The notes beneath the pieces were generated by a model. It saw only the letters and a list, made by a program, of their open reading frames with translations. It was not told the DNA's origin and did not search any database. Positions 13,464 to 28,418 of a stretch of DNA of 64,000 nt are shown one piece after another (positions within the stretch are counted from its first letter, which is position 1; each line of letters opens with the position of its first letter). Source of the stretch: Mactromeris polynyma (taxonomy: Eukaryota; Mollusca; Bivalvia; Venerida; Mactridae). The stretch lies in NCBI GenBank assembly GCA_032209605.1, contig JASFXZ010000039.1, positions 4,402,001-4,466,000 on the forward strand. Reading direction: 5' to 3'. The position numbers and the translations under genes were made by a program.

Positions 13464-13574
13464 ATACATAAAGTGACATCAATGTCTGTTAATCATCAAA
13501 CAACAATAAAAAAAGACACAAGGCGACGTCCTATGGTGGCGCGCCATTAAAGTCAATGACTGGCATTAACAATT

Positions 13575-13784
13575 GAGCGCTGCTGTGTGATTTACAACCT
13601 CTTCTGTAAGTGACGTCTTTTCAAGAAAACGCAACATGTGACTCCATATTTATTCACTTCGTTTTCATTATAGTTCCATATGGGGCAAATATTGCTTACT
13701 GTCAGTACATGGTGTCGTCACATGTGACGTTATCTGGAAATGACGTCCCCTAAAGAAGAGGTTGGAAATCGTACAGCGGCGCTC
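13575..13784. mobile_element. MITE family A, copy 2
   Basis: Same palindromic family, with ends gagcgctgctgt and acagcggcgctc and a perfect 4-bp flanking duplication AATT (13571-13574, 13785-13788). It carries tgacgtc motifs in both terminal repeats. Only 111 bp separate it from copy 1, in the region of the candidate transcript's first intron. Confidence 0.87.
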
Positions 13785-13960
13785 AATTGTTATTTGTCAG
13801 ATATAAAATGAACAATATGCTGATTTATTGATTTAAATCTTAATGATGTAAAGTATTAAAACAATAAGCATGTCAGTTAAACTTTCAAATTTGGTTGACC
13901 TCTTCTACCACTCATAGTGTAGGTTGCAGTGACTGCAAGGTCAAGACACCACTTGATGTA

Positions 13961-14447
13961 ATAGGGGTGTCACGATATACTGCTATGTATGTATGCATTG
14001 TATTGCAATAAGCAGCCAAACTGAATTGTACCATGATATGTAATAAACGTACCAGTGGCGTATGAAATTTGCTTTTTTGCTTTCAGTCAGATACTACTGG
14101 CTAAATACTTTAAGTATTGAAAATCTAATAAATTGTTTGTATTAGTAATAACCTGAAATAAGAGTGATACACTACTGTTAAGTTTCTAGTCATCATGAAA
14201 AACTCCTATTTAATCAAAAATTTAAATGATATTTATAATTGTTTTGTTCTGGTTTATGCATATTTATTTTTGAATTTATTTAATGCATTTGATGAGCTTG
14301 AAGTTGAATAAAATTGTTAAAGTAAGAAAAAAATCTACAGTCATTGATGAGGTTAATGAAACAATATATCATGGTACATATTGCAATGCACTGCTAAAGT
14401 ATTGCAATATATCATGGTACACTATAGACGTAACATGACACCCCTAT
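13961..14447. mobile_element. Possible hAT-type non-autonomous element
   Basis: Ends are a perfect 12-bp inverted repeat, ataggggtgtca, of hAT-like type. Inside, atattgcaat motifs occur near both ends in opposite orientation. No 8-bp duplication is recognisable, so it may be old. No coding capacity. Confidence 0.5.
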
Positions 14448-17400
14448 AAAAAGTTTTATATGAAGTGGTTCAGTAAAGTTTCAAACTTTTTTTTTAGTTG
14501 ACACAAACTTATTTATCTGTGATTTCTTTTTCAGGATCAAAAGACAATGATGATCCATGTATTGTTACACAAAGCCATGTATATGTACTTGGTTGTGTTG
14601 TTGCTGCATGTTGATTTACTGAATAAGGTAATACAAAATATTGAACAAAATGTCAAATAATTGATTAAAGGGAGACAACTTGCATTCTGTTCAAGATCAT
14701 TCATGAACATTTTCCAACATTAGACATCACTTCAAAGAAAACAGGCTTTCTAAGGTCAAATACTTATACTTTTTTTACCAAAAACGAATATTTTATTACG
14801 AGTTGGAAGTTAAATGGCTAGTTTATTGCAAATTATGACAAATTCAGCAAAATAAAAAATATTTTCATTGACAAGAATATCATTCCATACTAAATTCCTG
14901 ACAAAAGTTATGTTAAATACATTAATTTACATACAATTTGTAATGCCACTTTAATAATATCACAGTATGTTAAATTAACTTCATGATGTTGTCAGAATAA
15001 AACATGGGCAGTAGAATATACCAAATACTAAGCAAAAGCCTTATGAAATGTAGAGCAAACTATTCCTTTTGAATCATTAATACTTACTGGTATACTTTCC
15101 ATAGTCAGTCAGTGGGTCAGTCGGTCAATAAAACTTCAGAACATTGAATAATTGTGAAGTGAATTAATAAATGAAAGAATTGTATTCTGAACATCAAAAG
15201 TTTGAAATACTTGGGTTGGTATTTAAGTCTGCCAGTATTTCACAAAATTGTGGAATTATAACTGGTTTTGGTTTTTGTAGCCAAATGAAGACATACCATC
15301 AAAGAATAAATATCATATTTTTCTTTCATTTGATGCATTCAGGTGAAAATTATCACACCTCACTAATTAAGCACATCTTAATCTGAAGAAATCTGAACAT
15401 TGACAATTGATTTTCTGTATCATATAGGCCAGTGAAAATAAAAAAAATGGGGGAAAAAATAGTAGAAAATGTTATAGAACAAAATGTGGATTTCTGTGCA
15501 GATGTATGTCCCTTTATGAATTGGATTTTTTAATCAGTTACCGAATGAATCATAATTAAGTTTAGCATCATTAAAATATTTTGGACTATCAATCTATTTT
15601 ACAAAACCTTTGGCATTCAATATGCATGTTCTTGAAAACCAAAATCCAAAGTAAGACATTGCACATATTTAATAATATAATATTACAAAGCGAACAAACA
15701 CTTCGAAGTTGAATAAATTTATTTTATATTTAAAAACATATATTCAGATTCCACATTTTAATAATTTCACAATAATAAATAATATCAACATACATTTACC
15801 ACTTTATGTCCAGTAGAGTTTCAATTGAATAATTTTATAAAAATAAATGCACATTGTAACAAAAATATAATATCATGGCATTGTGATAAAATTAATTGTT
15901 CATACAAAAATATTGATGAATACAATTATTAGTAAATTATTAAATTTCCTGATATTTTAAACTTCGTATTTTAGTATATTTGAGTATTCTCGAGAAATCA
16001 GGGTCAGGAGTATCAAATTAGTGACAAATAATAGTGAAATAATAGTGAAATATTTCAAATGAACTTCTTTGTCTGAGGTTATAATTCTTGAGATTGATTT
16101 CAAATCTTGTTTTGTGTGTTTTCTTAGATTAATTATGTTGTTTTATAATTGATCATGCAGTAATTGCCATATAACATAACCTAAAAAGTTACTGAAACAT
16201 TTAACAAAATATCTACCAGTATTTGACAAAATAAGTTGTGACTTAAAAGAAGCTTTGAGTACAGCAACTGATCTCAAGTTTATAATCTCTGGCAGTGGGC
16301 ATTGATGGATTGCAGATTCGCACTAAAATTAAAGCAAAAGCTAAAAATACAGAAATAAGTTTATTATCAGAATTTTTTCTTGTACAAAATGATGGGGAAA
16401 AATAATAATAGAGAAAATTAACACAAAATTTGATAAATTCTTTGCCACTGAGATTACAGTAAAAAATAACTGGGGCTTAATTAACCAAAATATTGACTGA
16501 CTTACTTTAAAAAGTAAATACATGAAGTAGAATAATTAGGGATGGGAATAATCAGTTATTTTGTAAACCAGTTAACCGGAAAATCCTCCGAACGGTTTAT
16601 CGAACGAGAATACAAACATTTATTGCTTTAGTAGATTAACACACAGTTGGTACTTATACTGACATTTGCAGTTTCGCGTAATCATGTAGTCATTCTTGAT
16701 GAGTTCTTTTGTAAATGTCCTTTGAGTTCAGTCTATGTAGACACTAATGCCATTGACATGGTCAGAGGTAATGTACAATGTATATTGATGACTTTTATAA
16801 CTTAAATTATTAACATACAATGTATTCTCTATAAAATAGTTATAGTAAAATAGTAGCTGAAAATTATCTCAAGATGTCACACACACCGTATATACCATGT
16901 ACTAAACTAACGACAACCATATCAGCGTCATTTGAATAACCATTTTTGAGGTTTCTTCGGTGGCATAAGTGGGTATGGTTGCAGTTTCTTCAGTGCTAGG
17001 TGCTGACGTCATAGGGGTCATAGGTTTGAACCCCTTTGAGTTCACTAATTTCCAAAATTTATTTGAAAGATATTCATTAAAGTCAAGTCAGTCAGTTAGA
17101 CATTTAAGTAGCTAAATATTATCACCAAACTATAGTTGTTTTGATGAAAAATGTTGGATTTTGTCTTGAATGATAATTGTACTAGGTTGTTTCTTGCATT
17201 TTAATAAGCAGACATATTTTCCCATCATGCCTTAGCATCAACAATGACTTGGCTCATTTGCTTTTCTCATGATACTTATACACTTAGCAATTAAATACAG
17301 CTATAGTAATTTACAGTCGGACCTCATTCATTCAAATTCATCGGGTTCAAAACTTTAAGTAATACTTAAATAGCCCATTTCAATTTGACATGTATAAGAA

Positions 17401-18254
17401 GATACATTAGGACCTGATATTTATTTCCGATTATACCTAGTATTTGGACAGAAGATTGTCAAATAAACAAGGTCCTAACCCTACCCACTTTGTTATTTGA
17501 GGATATTTTCGATATAGCTGTGTTAATTGTCACAAAATTGAGACATGAAAGTGGACTAATTTTGATAAAAAAGTTTTAAGAACATATTTTTCTATATTTC
17601 AGGTATGGAATGAATCTCATCAAGCAACTTCATCAAATTGGTGCATTTGTCCCGTCAATGAATGGCTGTCCAGAATGAATGGTTATCCAGAATGAATGGT
17701 TTATTTTTGAACGTTATTAAATAACAAAAAGTGACATATTAGACATGAATGTTATGTTTCAACATGGACCAGAAGACTTTTGTGTTAGAAAATAGACAAT
17801 TTATGTACTTTCCATTGTGAAATCTTGTATATTATGTTTGTTTTGTCCATAAAGGACCATGGTCCGTAGAAGTGACCAGATATAATTTGTTGCATCTTGT
17901 TGGTCTTACTTATTGCTATCTACTTACTATTACCACCCACTGACATCCATGACTGATCTATTCTCTTAACTGCTCCACCATCTTTGGGTTTTAGTTCACA
18001 TTTTTGATAGATCAAATACAAACCATTAATTGGTTTTCTTCATCATAAGATGAAGAGTTTTTACTGATCACATGGCTTATTCTATGATTGAAAGTATTGA
18101 CCCACAGTTGATGACAGCAGTTAAGTATGATAGTCAGTTGCAAGTTACAAAAGACTACCAAGGCCTGCCATTGATTAAATGAAGCAGCCATTGGATAATA
18201 CATGGATTGTCAAGTATTGGTGGCCAAGTAGGGCTAGACATACGTCCCCAGTTG
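14448..18254. other. AT-rich stretch without a firm gene
   Basis: Holds the two downstream candidate exons (14535-14627, 17603-17695) and a SINE-like piece (16955-17045). The interval 15400-16540 is extremely AT-rich and I see nothing in it. An end resembling a hAT terminus (tagggatgggaat) occurs near 16540 without a partner. Confidence 0.5.
16955..17045 (+). repeat. Possible tRNA-derived SINE fragment
   Basis: An A-box-like tggcataagtggg at 16961 and a B-box-like ggtttgaacccc at 17023 are about 60 nt apart in the right order. The intervening sequence does not fold into a clear tRNA cloverleaf, so a SINE remnant is more likely than a tRNA gene. Confidence 0.35.
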
Positions 18255-21200
18255 TCAAAGGGGCTAACTCGCCTATGAAGTTCTGCCACATTTTAAGCAG
18301 TGTAGAAGGGAGACTACAGTTGTTTCGAATGGTCGCTTACAGTTCTGCTCCCTGCTTAAAATGGCCGCTATTATGAATGAGAGTAATGTCCCTTTATTAC
18401 AAAATGGATGCAATTTTAGACATGATTTATGTCCCCTGATGTCAAAATGGCTGCCATTTTCGCGGAATATCAACCATTTTGAAATCAGGGGAAGTAATCC
18501 GTGCTGTTAATTTCCACCATTTTGAAAGAAAGGAGGCTACTCTAGTTTCGAATGGTCGCCAAGCATGGAAGAGTTGTGCATCCTGCTTAAAAATGGCCGC
18601 TATTATGAATGAGAGTAACGTCCCTTTATTACAAAATGGATGCAATTTTAGACATGATTTATGTCCCCTGATGACAAAATGGCTGCCGAATATCAACCAT
18701 TTTGAAATCAGGGGAAGTAATCCGAGCTGTAAATTTCCACCATTTTGAAAGAAGGGAGACTACTCTTGTTTTGAATGATCGCCAAGTAAGGTAGAGTTAT
18801 GCATCCTGCTTAAAAATGGCCGCTATTATGAAAGAGAGTAATGTCCCTTTATTACAAAATGGATGCAATTTTAGACATGATTTATGTCCCCTGATGTCAA
18901 AATGGCTGCCATTTTCGCGGAATATCAACCATTTTGAAATCAGGGGAGGTAATCCGTGCGGTAAATTTCCACCATTTTGAAAGAAGCGAGGCTACTCTAG
19001 TTTCGAATGGTCGCCAAGCATGGTAGAGTTGTGCATCCTGCTTAAAAATGGCCGCTATTATGAATGAGAGTAACGTCCCTTTATTACAAAATGGATGCAA
19101 TTTTAGACATGATTTATGTCCCCTGATGACAAAATGGCTGCCGAATATCAACCATTTTGAAATCAGGGGAAGTAATCCGAGCTGTAAATTTCCACCATTT
19201 TGAAAGAAGGGAGGCTACTCTTGTTTTGAATGATCGCCAAGTAAGGTAGAGTTATGCATCCTGCTTAAAAATGGCCGCTATTATGAAAGAGAGTAATGTC
19301 CCTTTATTACAAAATGGATGCAATTTTAGACATGATTTATGTCCCCTGATGTCAAAATGGCTGCCATTTTCGTGGAATATCCACCATTTTGAGATTAGGG
19401 GAAATAATCCATGCTGTAAATTTCCGCCATTTTGAAAGAAGGGAGGCTACTCTTGTTTTGAATGGTCGCCTAAAAGGTACAGTTATGCCCCTTGCTTAAA
19501 ATGGCCGCTATAATGAATGAGAGTAATGTCCCTTTATTACAAAATGGATGCAATTTTAGACATGATTTATGTCCCCTGATTTCAAAATGGCTGCCGAATA
19601 TCAACCATTTTGAAATCAGGGGAAGTAATCCGTGCTGTAAATTTCCACCATTTTGAAAGAAGGGAGGCTACTCTTGTTTCGAATGGTCGTCAAGCAAGGT
19701 AGATTTATGCATCCTGCTCATAAATGGCCGCTATTATGAATGAGAGTAATGTCCCTTTATTGCAAAATGGATGCAATTTTAGACAGGATTTATGTCCCCT
19801 GATGTCAAAATGGCTGCCATTTTCGCGGAATATCAACCATTTTGAAATCGGGGGAAGTAATCCGTGCTGTAAATTTCCACCATTTTGAAAGAAGGGAGGC
19901 TACTCTTGTTTTGAATGGTCGCCTAAAAGGTACAGTTATGCCCCCTGCTTAAAATGGCCGCTATAATGAATGAGAGTAATGTCCCTTTATTACAAAATGG
20001 ATGCAAATTTAGACATGAATTATGTCCCCTGATGTCAAAATGGCTGCCATTTTCGCGGAATATCAACCATTTTGAAATCGGGGGAAGTAATCCGCGCTGT
20101 AAATTTCCACCATTTTGAAAGAAGGGAGGCTACTCTTGTTTTGAATGGTCGCCTAAAAGGTACAGTTATGCCCCCTGCTTAAAATGGCCGCTATAATGAA
20201 TGAGAGTAATGTCCCTTTATTACAAAATGGATGCAATTTTAGACCTGATTTATGCGGAATAACAACCATTTTGAAATCAGGGGAGGTAATCCATGCTGTA
20301 AATTTCCGCCATTTTGAAAGAAGGGAGGCTACTCTTGTTTCGAATGGTCGTCAAGCAAGGTAGATTTATGCATCCTGCTCAGAAATGGCCGCTATTATGA
20401 ATGAGAGTAATGTCCCTTTATTGCAAAATGGATGCAATTTTAGACAGGATTTATGTCCCCTGATGTCAAAATGGCTGCCATTTTCGCGGAATATCAACCA
20501 TTTTGAAATCGGGGGAAGTAATCCGTGCTGTAAATTTCCACCATTTTGAAAGAAGGGAGGCTACTCTTGTTTTGAATGGTCGCCTAAAAGGTACAGTTAT
20601 GCCCCCTGCTTAAAATGGCCGCTATAATGAATGAGAGTAATGTCCCTTTATTAAAAAATGGATGCAATTTTAGACATGATTTATGCGGAATATCAACCAT
20701 TTTGAAATCAGGGGAGGTAATCCATGCTGTAAATTTCCGCCATTTTGAAAGAAGGGAGGCTACTCTTGTTTCGAATGGTCGTCAAGCAAGGTAGATGTAT
20801 GCATCCTGCTCAGAAATGGCCGCTATTATGAATGAGAGTAATGTCCCTTTATTGCAAAATGGATGCAATTTTAGACAGGATTTATGTCCCCTGATGTCAA
20901 AATGGCTGCCATTTTCGCGGAATATCAACCATTTTGAAATCGGGGGAAGTAATCCGTGCTGTAAATTTCCACCATTTTGAAAGAAGGGAGGCTACTCTTG
21001 TTTTGAATGGTCGCCTAAAAGGTGCAGTTATGCATCCTGCTTAAAAATGGTCGCTATTATGAATGAGAGTAATGTCCCTTTATTACAAAATGGATGCAAT
21101 TTTAGACATGATTTATGTCCCCTGATTTCAAAATTGCTTCCGAATATCAACCATTTTGAAATCAGGGGAAGTAATCCGTGCTGTAAATTTCCACCATTTT

Positions 21201-23522
21201 GAAAGAAGGGAGGCTACTCTTGTTTCGAATGGTCGTCAAGCAAGGTAGATTTATGCATCCTGCTCAGAAATGGCCGCTATTATGAATGAGAGTAATGTCC
21301 CTTTATTGCAAAATGGATGCAATTTTAGACAGGATTTATGTCCCCTGATGTCAAAATGGCTGCCATTTTCGCGGAATATCAACCATTTTGAAATCGGGGG
21401 AAGTAATCCGTGCTGTAAATTTCCACCATTTTGAAAAAAGGGAGGCTACTCTTGTTTTGAATGGTCGCCTAAAAGGTGCAGTTATGCATCCTGCTTAAAA
21501 ATGGCCGCTATTATGAATGAGAGTAATGTCCCTTTATTACAAAATGGATGCAATTTTAGACATGATTTATGTCCCCTGATTTCAAAATGGCTGCCGAATA
21601 TCAACCATTTTGAAATCAAGGGAAGTAATCCGTGCTGTAAATTTCCACCATTTTGAAAGAAGGGAGGCTACTCTTGTTTCGAATGGTCGTCAAGCAAGGT
21701 AGATTTATGCATCCTGCTCAGAAATGGCCGCTATTATGAATGAGAGTAATGTCCCTTTATTGCAAAATGGATGCAATTTTAGACAGGATTTATGTCCCCT
21801 GATGTCAAAATGGCTGCCATTTTCGCGGAATATCAACCATTTTGAAATCGGGGGAAGTAATCCGTGCTGTAAATTTCCACCATTTTGAAAGAAGGGAGGC
21901 TACTCTTGTTTTGAATGGTCGCCTAAAAGGTACAGTTATGCCCCCTGCTTAAAATGGCCGCTATAATGAATGAGAGTAATGTCCCTTTATTACAAAATGG
22001 ATGCAATTTTAGACATGATTTATGCGGAATATCAACCATTTTGAAATCAGGGGAGGTAATCCATGCTGTAAATTTCCGCCATTTTGAAAGAAGGGAGGCT
22101 ACTCTTGTTTTGAATGGTCGCCTTAAAGGTACAGTTATGCCCCTTGCTTAAAATGGCCGCTATAATGAATGAGAGTAATGTCCCTTTATTACAAAATTGA
22201 TGCAATTTTAGACATGATTTATGTCCCCTGATGTCAAAATGGCTGCCATTTTCGTGGAATATCCACCATTTTGAGATTAGGGGAAATAATCCATGCTGTA
22301 AATTTCCGCCATTTTGAAAGAAGGGAGGCTACTCTTGTTTTGAATGGTCGCCTAAAAGGTACAGTTATGCCCCTTGCTTAAAATGGCCGCTATAATGAAT
22401 GAGAGTAATGTCCCTTTATTACAAAATGGATGCAATTTTAGACATGATTTATGTCCCTTGATGTCAAAATGGCTGCCATTTTCGCGGAATATCAACCATT
22501 TTGAAATCAGGGGAGGTAATCCATGCTGTAAATTTCCGCCATTTTGAAAGAATGGAGGTACTCTTGTTTCGAATGGTCTCCAAGCAAGGTAGAGTTATGC
22601 CTCCTGCATTTAAATGACCGCTTTTATGAATGAGTGTAATGTCCCTTTATTTCAAAATGGATGCCTTTTAAGACATGATTTATGTCCCCTGATGACAAAA
22701 TGGTAACAATGTTCGCGAATTATCCACCATTTTGAAATCAGGGGGAGTAATCCATGCTGTTAATTTCCGCCATTTTGAAAGAAGGGAGGCTACTCTTGTT
22801 TCGAATGGTCGCCTAAAAGGTACAGTTATGCGCCCTGTTTAAAATGGCCGCTATAATGAATGAGAGTAATGTCCCTTTATTACAAAATGGATGCAATTTT
22901 AGACATGATTTATGTCCCCTGATGTCAAAATGGCTGCCATTTTCGCGGACTATCAACCATTTTGAAATCCGGGAAGTAATCCATGCTGTAAATTTCCGCC
23001 ATTTTGAAAGTAGGGCGGCTTCTCTTGTTTCGAATGGTCGCCTAGAACATAGAATTATGCCCCCCCCCCCCCCCTTTAAAATGGCCGCTATTATGAATGA
23101 GAGTAATGTCCCTTTATTTCAAAATGGATGCAATTTAAGACATGAGTGATGTCCCCTGATGTCAAAAAGCAGATATATTTGCGGAATATCCACCATTTTG
23201 AAATCTGAGGAAGTAATCCATGCTGTAATTTTCCACCATTTTGAAAGAAGGGATGCTACTTTTGTTTCGAGTGGTCGCATAGAACGTAGAATTATGCCCT
23301 CTCCTTTAAAATGGCCGCTATTATGAATGAGGGTAATGTCCCTTTACTACAAAATGGATGTAATTTTAGACATGATTAATGTCCCCTGATGTCAAAAATT
23401 ACTGCCATTTTCGCGGAATATCAACCATTTTGAAATCAAGGGGAAATCCGTGCTGTTAATTTCTACCATTTCGAAAGAAGGGAGACTACTGTTGTTTCGA
23501 ATGGTCGCCAAGCAAGGTAGAG
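18255..23522. repeat. About 230-bp satellite, 23 copies
   Basis: Copies are marked by gagagtaatgtccctttatt at roughly 18381, 18612, 18835, 19065 and on to 23332. Spacing is mostly 222-233 bp, with ~200-bp short units that lack the tgtcccctgatgtcaaaatgg segment. Units contain inverted pieces such as aaaatggctgccatttt and several ccattttgaaa motifs. Longer blocks recur nearly unchanged (for example 19800-20240 and 20440-20690), so the array grew by multi-unit duplication. The right end (22600-23520) is more diverged and includes a poly-C run at about 23059-23074. Short open frames here are repeat shadows. Confidence 0.93.
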
Positions 23523-26020
23523 TTACATGTGACTTTCGTGGCTACTACCATATTATAGATATGTGACTTTCGTGGCTACTGCCATATTATAGACATGTGA
23601 CTTTCGTGGCTACTACAAAATTACAGACATGTGACTTTCGTGGCTACTGCCATATTATAGACATGTGACTTTCGTGGCTACTACAATATTACAGACATGT
23701 GACTTTCGTGGCTACTACAATATTACAGACATGTGACTTTCGTGGCTACTGCCATATTATAGACATGTGACTTTCGTGGCTACTACAATATTAAAGACAT
23801 GTGACTTTCGTGGCTACTACAATATTACAGACATGTGACTTTCGTGGCTACTGCCATATTATAGACTTGTGACTTTCGTGGCTACTGCCATATTATAGGC
23901 GTGTTACTTTCGTGGCTACTACAATATTACAGACATGTGACTTTCGTGGCTACTGCCATATTATAGACTTGTGACTTTCGTGGCTACTGCCATATTATAG
24001 GCGTGTTACTTCCGTGGCTACTACCATATTATAGACATGTGACCTTCGTGGCTACTGCCATATTATAGACTTGTGACTTTCGTGGCTACTGCCATATTAC
24101 AGACATGTGACTTTCGTGGCTACTACAATATTATAGACTTGTGACTTTCGTGGCTACTGTCATATTACAGACATGTGACTTTCGTGGCTACTGCCATATT
24201 ATTGATATGTGACTTTCGTGGCTACTAACATATTTAATCATTATAGGCGTGTTACTTTCGTGGCTACTGCCATATTATAGACTTGTGACTTTCGTGGCTA
24301 CTGCCATATTATAGACTTGTGACTTTCGTGGCTACTGCCATATTATAGACTTGTGATTTCGTGGCTACTATCATATTTAATCATTATAGGCGTGTTACTT
24401 TCGTGTCTACTGCCATATTATAGACATGTGACTTTCGTGGCTACTGCCATAGTATAGACATGTGACTTTCGTGGCTACTGCCATAGTATAGACATGTGAC
24501 TTTCGTGGCTACTACCATATTATAGACATGTGACTTTCGTGGCTACTACCATAGTATAGACATGTGACTTTCGTGGCTACTACCATAGTATAGACATGTG
24601 AATTTCGTGGCTACTACCATAGTATAGACATGTGACTTTCGTGGCTACTACCATATTATAGACATGTGACTTTCGTGGCTACTACCATATTATAGACATG
24701 TGACTTTCGTGGCTACTACCATAGTATAGACATGTGACTTTCGTGGCTACTGCCATATTACAGATATGTGACTTTCGTGGCTACTGCCATATTTGATAAT
24801 TATAGGCGTGTTACTTTCGTGGCTACTACAATATTATTGACATGTGACTTTCGTGGCTACTATCATATTTGATACATTTTGTAATTATAGGCGTGTTACT
24901 TTCGTGGCTACTGCCATATTATAGACTTGTGACTTTCGTGGCTACTGCCATATTATAGACATGTGACTTTCGTGGCTACTACCATATTATAGACATGTGA
25001 CTTTCGTGGCTACTGCCATATTATAGACATGTGACTTTCGTGGCTACTGCCATATTATAGACATGTGACTTTCGTGGCTACTACCATATTATAGACATGT
25101 GTCTTGCGTGGCTACTACCATAGTATAGACATGTGACTCTCGTGGCTACTACCATATTATAGACATGTGTCTTGCGTGGCTACTACCATAGTATAGACAT
25201 GTGACTTTCGTGGCTACTGCCATATTATAGACATGTGTCTTGCGTGGCTACTACCATATTATAGACATGTGTCTTGCGTGGCTACTGCCATATTATAGAC
25301 ATGTGACTTTCGTGGCTACTACCATATTATAGACATGTGTCTTGCGTGGCTACTGCCATATTATAGACATGTGACTTTCGTGGCTACTGCCATATTATAG
25401 ACATGTGACTTTCGTGGCTACTACCATAGTATAGACATGTGACTTTCGTGGCTACTGCCATATTATAGACATGTGACTTTCAAATTCGTGGCTACTGCCA
25501 TATTATAGACATGTGACTTTCGTGGCTTCTGCCATATTATAGACATGTGTCTTGCGTGGCTACTACCATATTATACACATGTGACTTTCAAATGCGTGGC
25601 TACTGCCATATTATAGACATATGACTTTCTTGGCTACTGCCATATTATAGACATGTGACTTTCGTGGCTACTGCCATATTATAGACATGTGACTTTCGTG
25701 GCTACTGCCATATTATAGACATGTGACTTTCGTGGCTACTACCATATTATAGACATGTGTCTTGCGTGGCTACTACCATAGTATAGACATGTGACTCTCG
25801 TGGCTACTACCATATTATAGACATGTGTCTTGCGTGGCTACTTCCATAGTATAGACATGTGACTTTCGTGGCTACTGCCATATTATAGACATGTGTCTTG
25901 CGTGGCTACTACCATATTATAGACATGTGTCTTGCGTGGCTACTGCCATATTATAGACATGTGACTTTCGTGGCTACTACCATATTATAGACATGTGTCT
26001 TGCGTGGCTACTGCCATATT
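23523..26020. repeat. 34-bp satellite, left block (about 73 copies)
   Basis: Head-to-tail copies of a 34-bp unit (core gactttcgtggctactgcca followed by tattatagacatgt). Variants include gtcttgcg for gactttcg, catagtatag for catattatag, a caaatt insertion, and longer units with aatcattatagg. Variants recur in a fixed order about 658 bp apart (25101 and 25759), so the array has a higher-order period of about 19 units. It joins the ~230-bp satellite directly at about 23523. Confidence 0.95.
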
Positions 26021-27750
<1,730 letters not shown>

Positions 27751-28418
27751 TCTTTTATTTCCTCCAAATACGGAGAGCAGAACAATATATACAAGCAAAA
27801 ATCGAAAACAAAACTAAGCATGTGTATGTAGATACAGGTAATCATAGATAAAACATAAACATTGTATTGGAGCAAAATTAACAAAATAACTATTAATTAC
27901 AGTCTTGAATAGACTCGATGTATAATTATTTAAATTAACATTTCAATGAAGAGAAGAAAAAAGGAGTTCAGTATAATATGAATAATTATAATATAATTGA
28001 ATACTGGCTCATAACTAGATATTTCGCTTAGAATAAAATAAAGTAAGGTAAAGTAGAGCCTGACACATTCAAGTCTTAACGAAATCGAAATGAAAGACAA
28101 AAATGTGACTTATACTCACTAAATAAGTGAACTCGTAAGAGTAAAATATATTTAAGGCGCATTATTTCTGTAGAGCCGAATAAGTAAATGATACTGACAA
28201 ATCACTTGGTCCGCCTTAACAAAGCTAAGACGATTTAAGTGAAATGTGATAATAATATACATTTTGCGAGCATACGCTTTGATCTATTAAGTAATGTAGA
28301 ATCGACAATATTGTTGCTGAACTATTTCACGGAACTTTAATAAAAAATATCACTCATATACTTTTTACCGATATACAAAGTATTACATATATATATTATA
28401 CATAGTCACATAATAACA

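Larger units (their letters stand above)
10806..17695 (+). other. Candidate three-exon transcript, product not recognised
   Basis: Three segments have canonical splice borders and share one open phase: 10806-10856 (acceptor tgcag, donor gtgagt), 14535-14627 (acceptor tttttcag, donor gtaata) and 17603-17695 (acceptor tatatttcag, ending TGA). Joined, they encode about 78 residues including MSGGDPGMHFM, a hydrophobic AMYMYLVVLLLH run and a C-terminus SRMNGYPE. No family is recognised. Other frames of the second and third segments are partly open too, so this may be a long non-coding RNA or chance. Part of the first intron is the 37-bp tandem array. Confidence 0.2.

Noticed and set aside
16540..16620. 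hAT-like terminus tagggatgggaat with internal ggttaac motifs
   Set aside because: No matching inverted end or 8-bp duplication was found downstream, so an element cannot be delimited.
18179..23149. Several short frames such as MAAIMNESNVPLLQ repeated along the array
   Set aside because: These follow the ~230-bp satellite unit and end at each unit change; repeat shadows.
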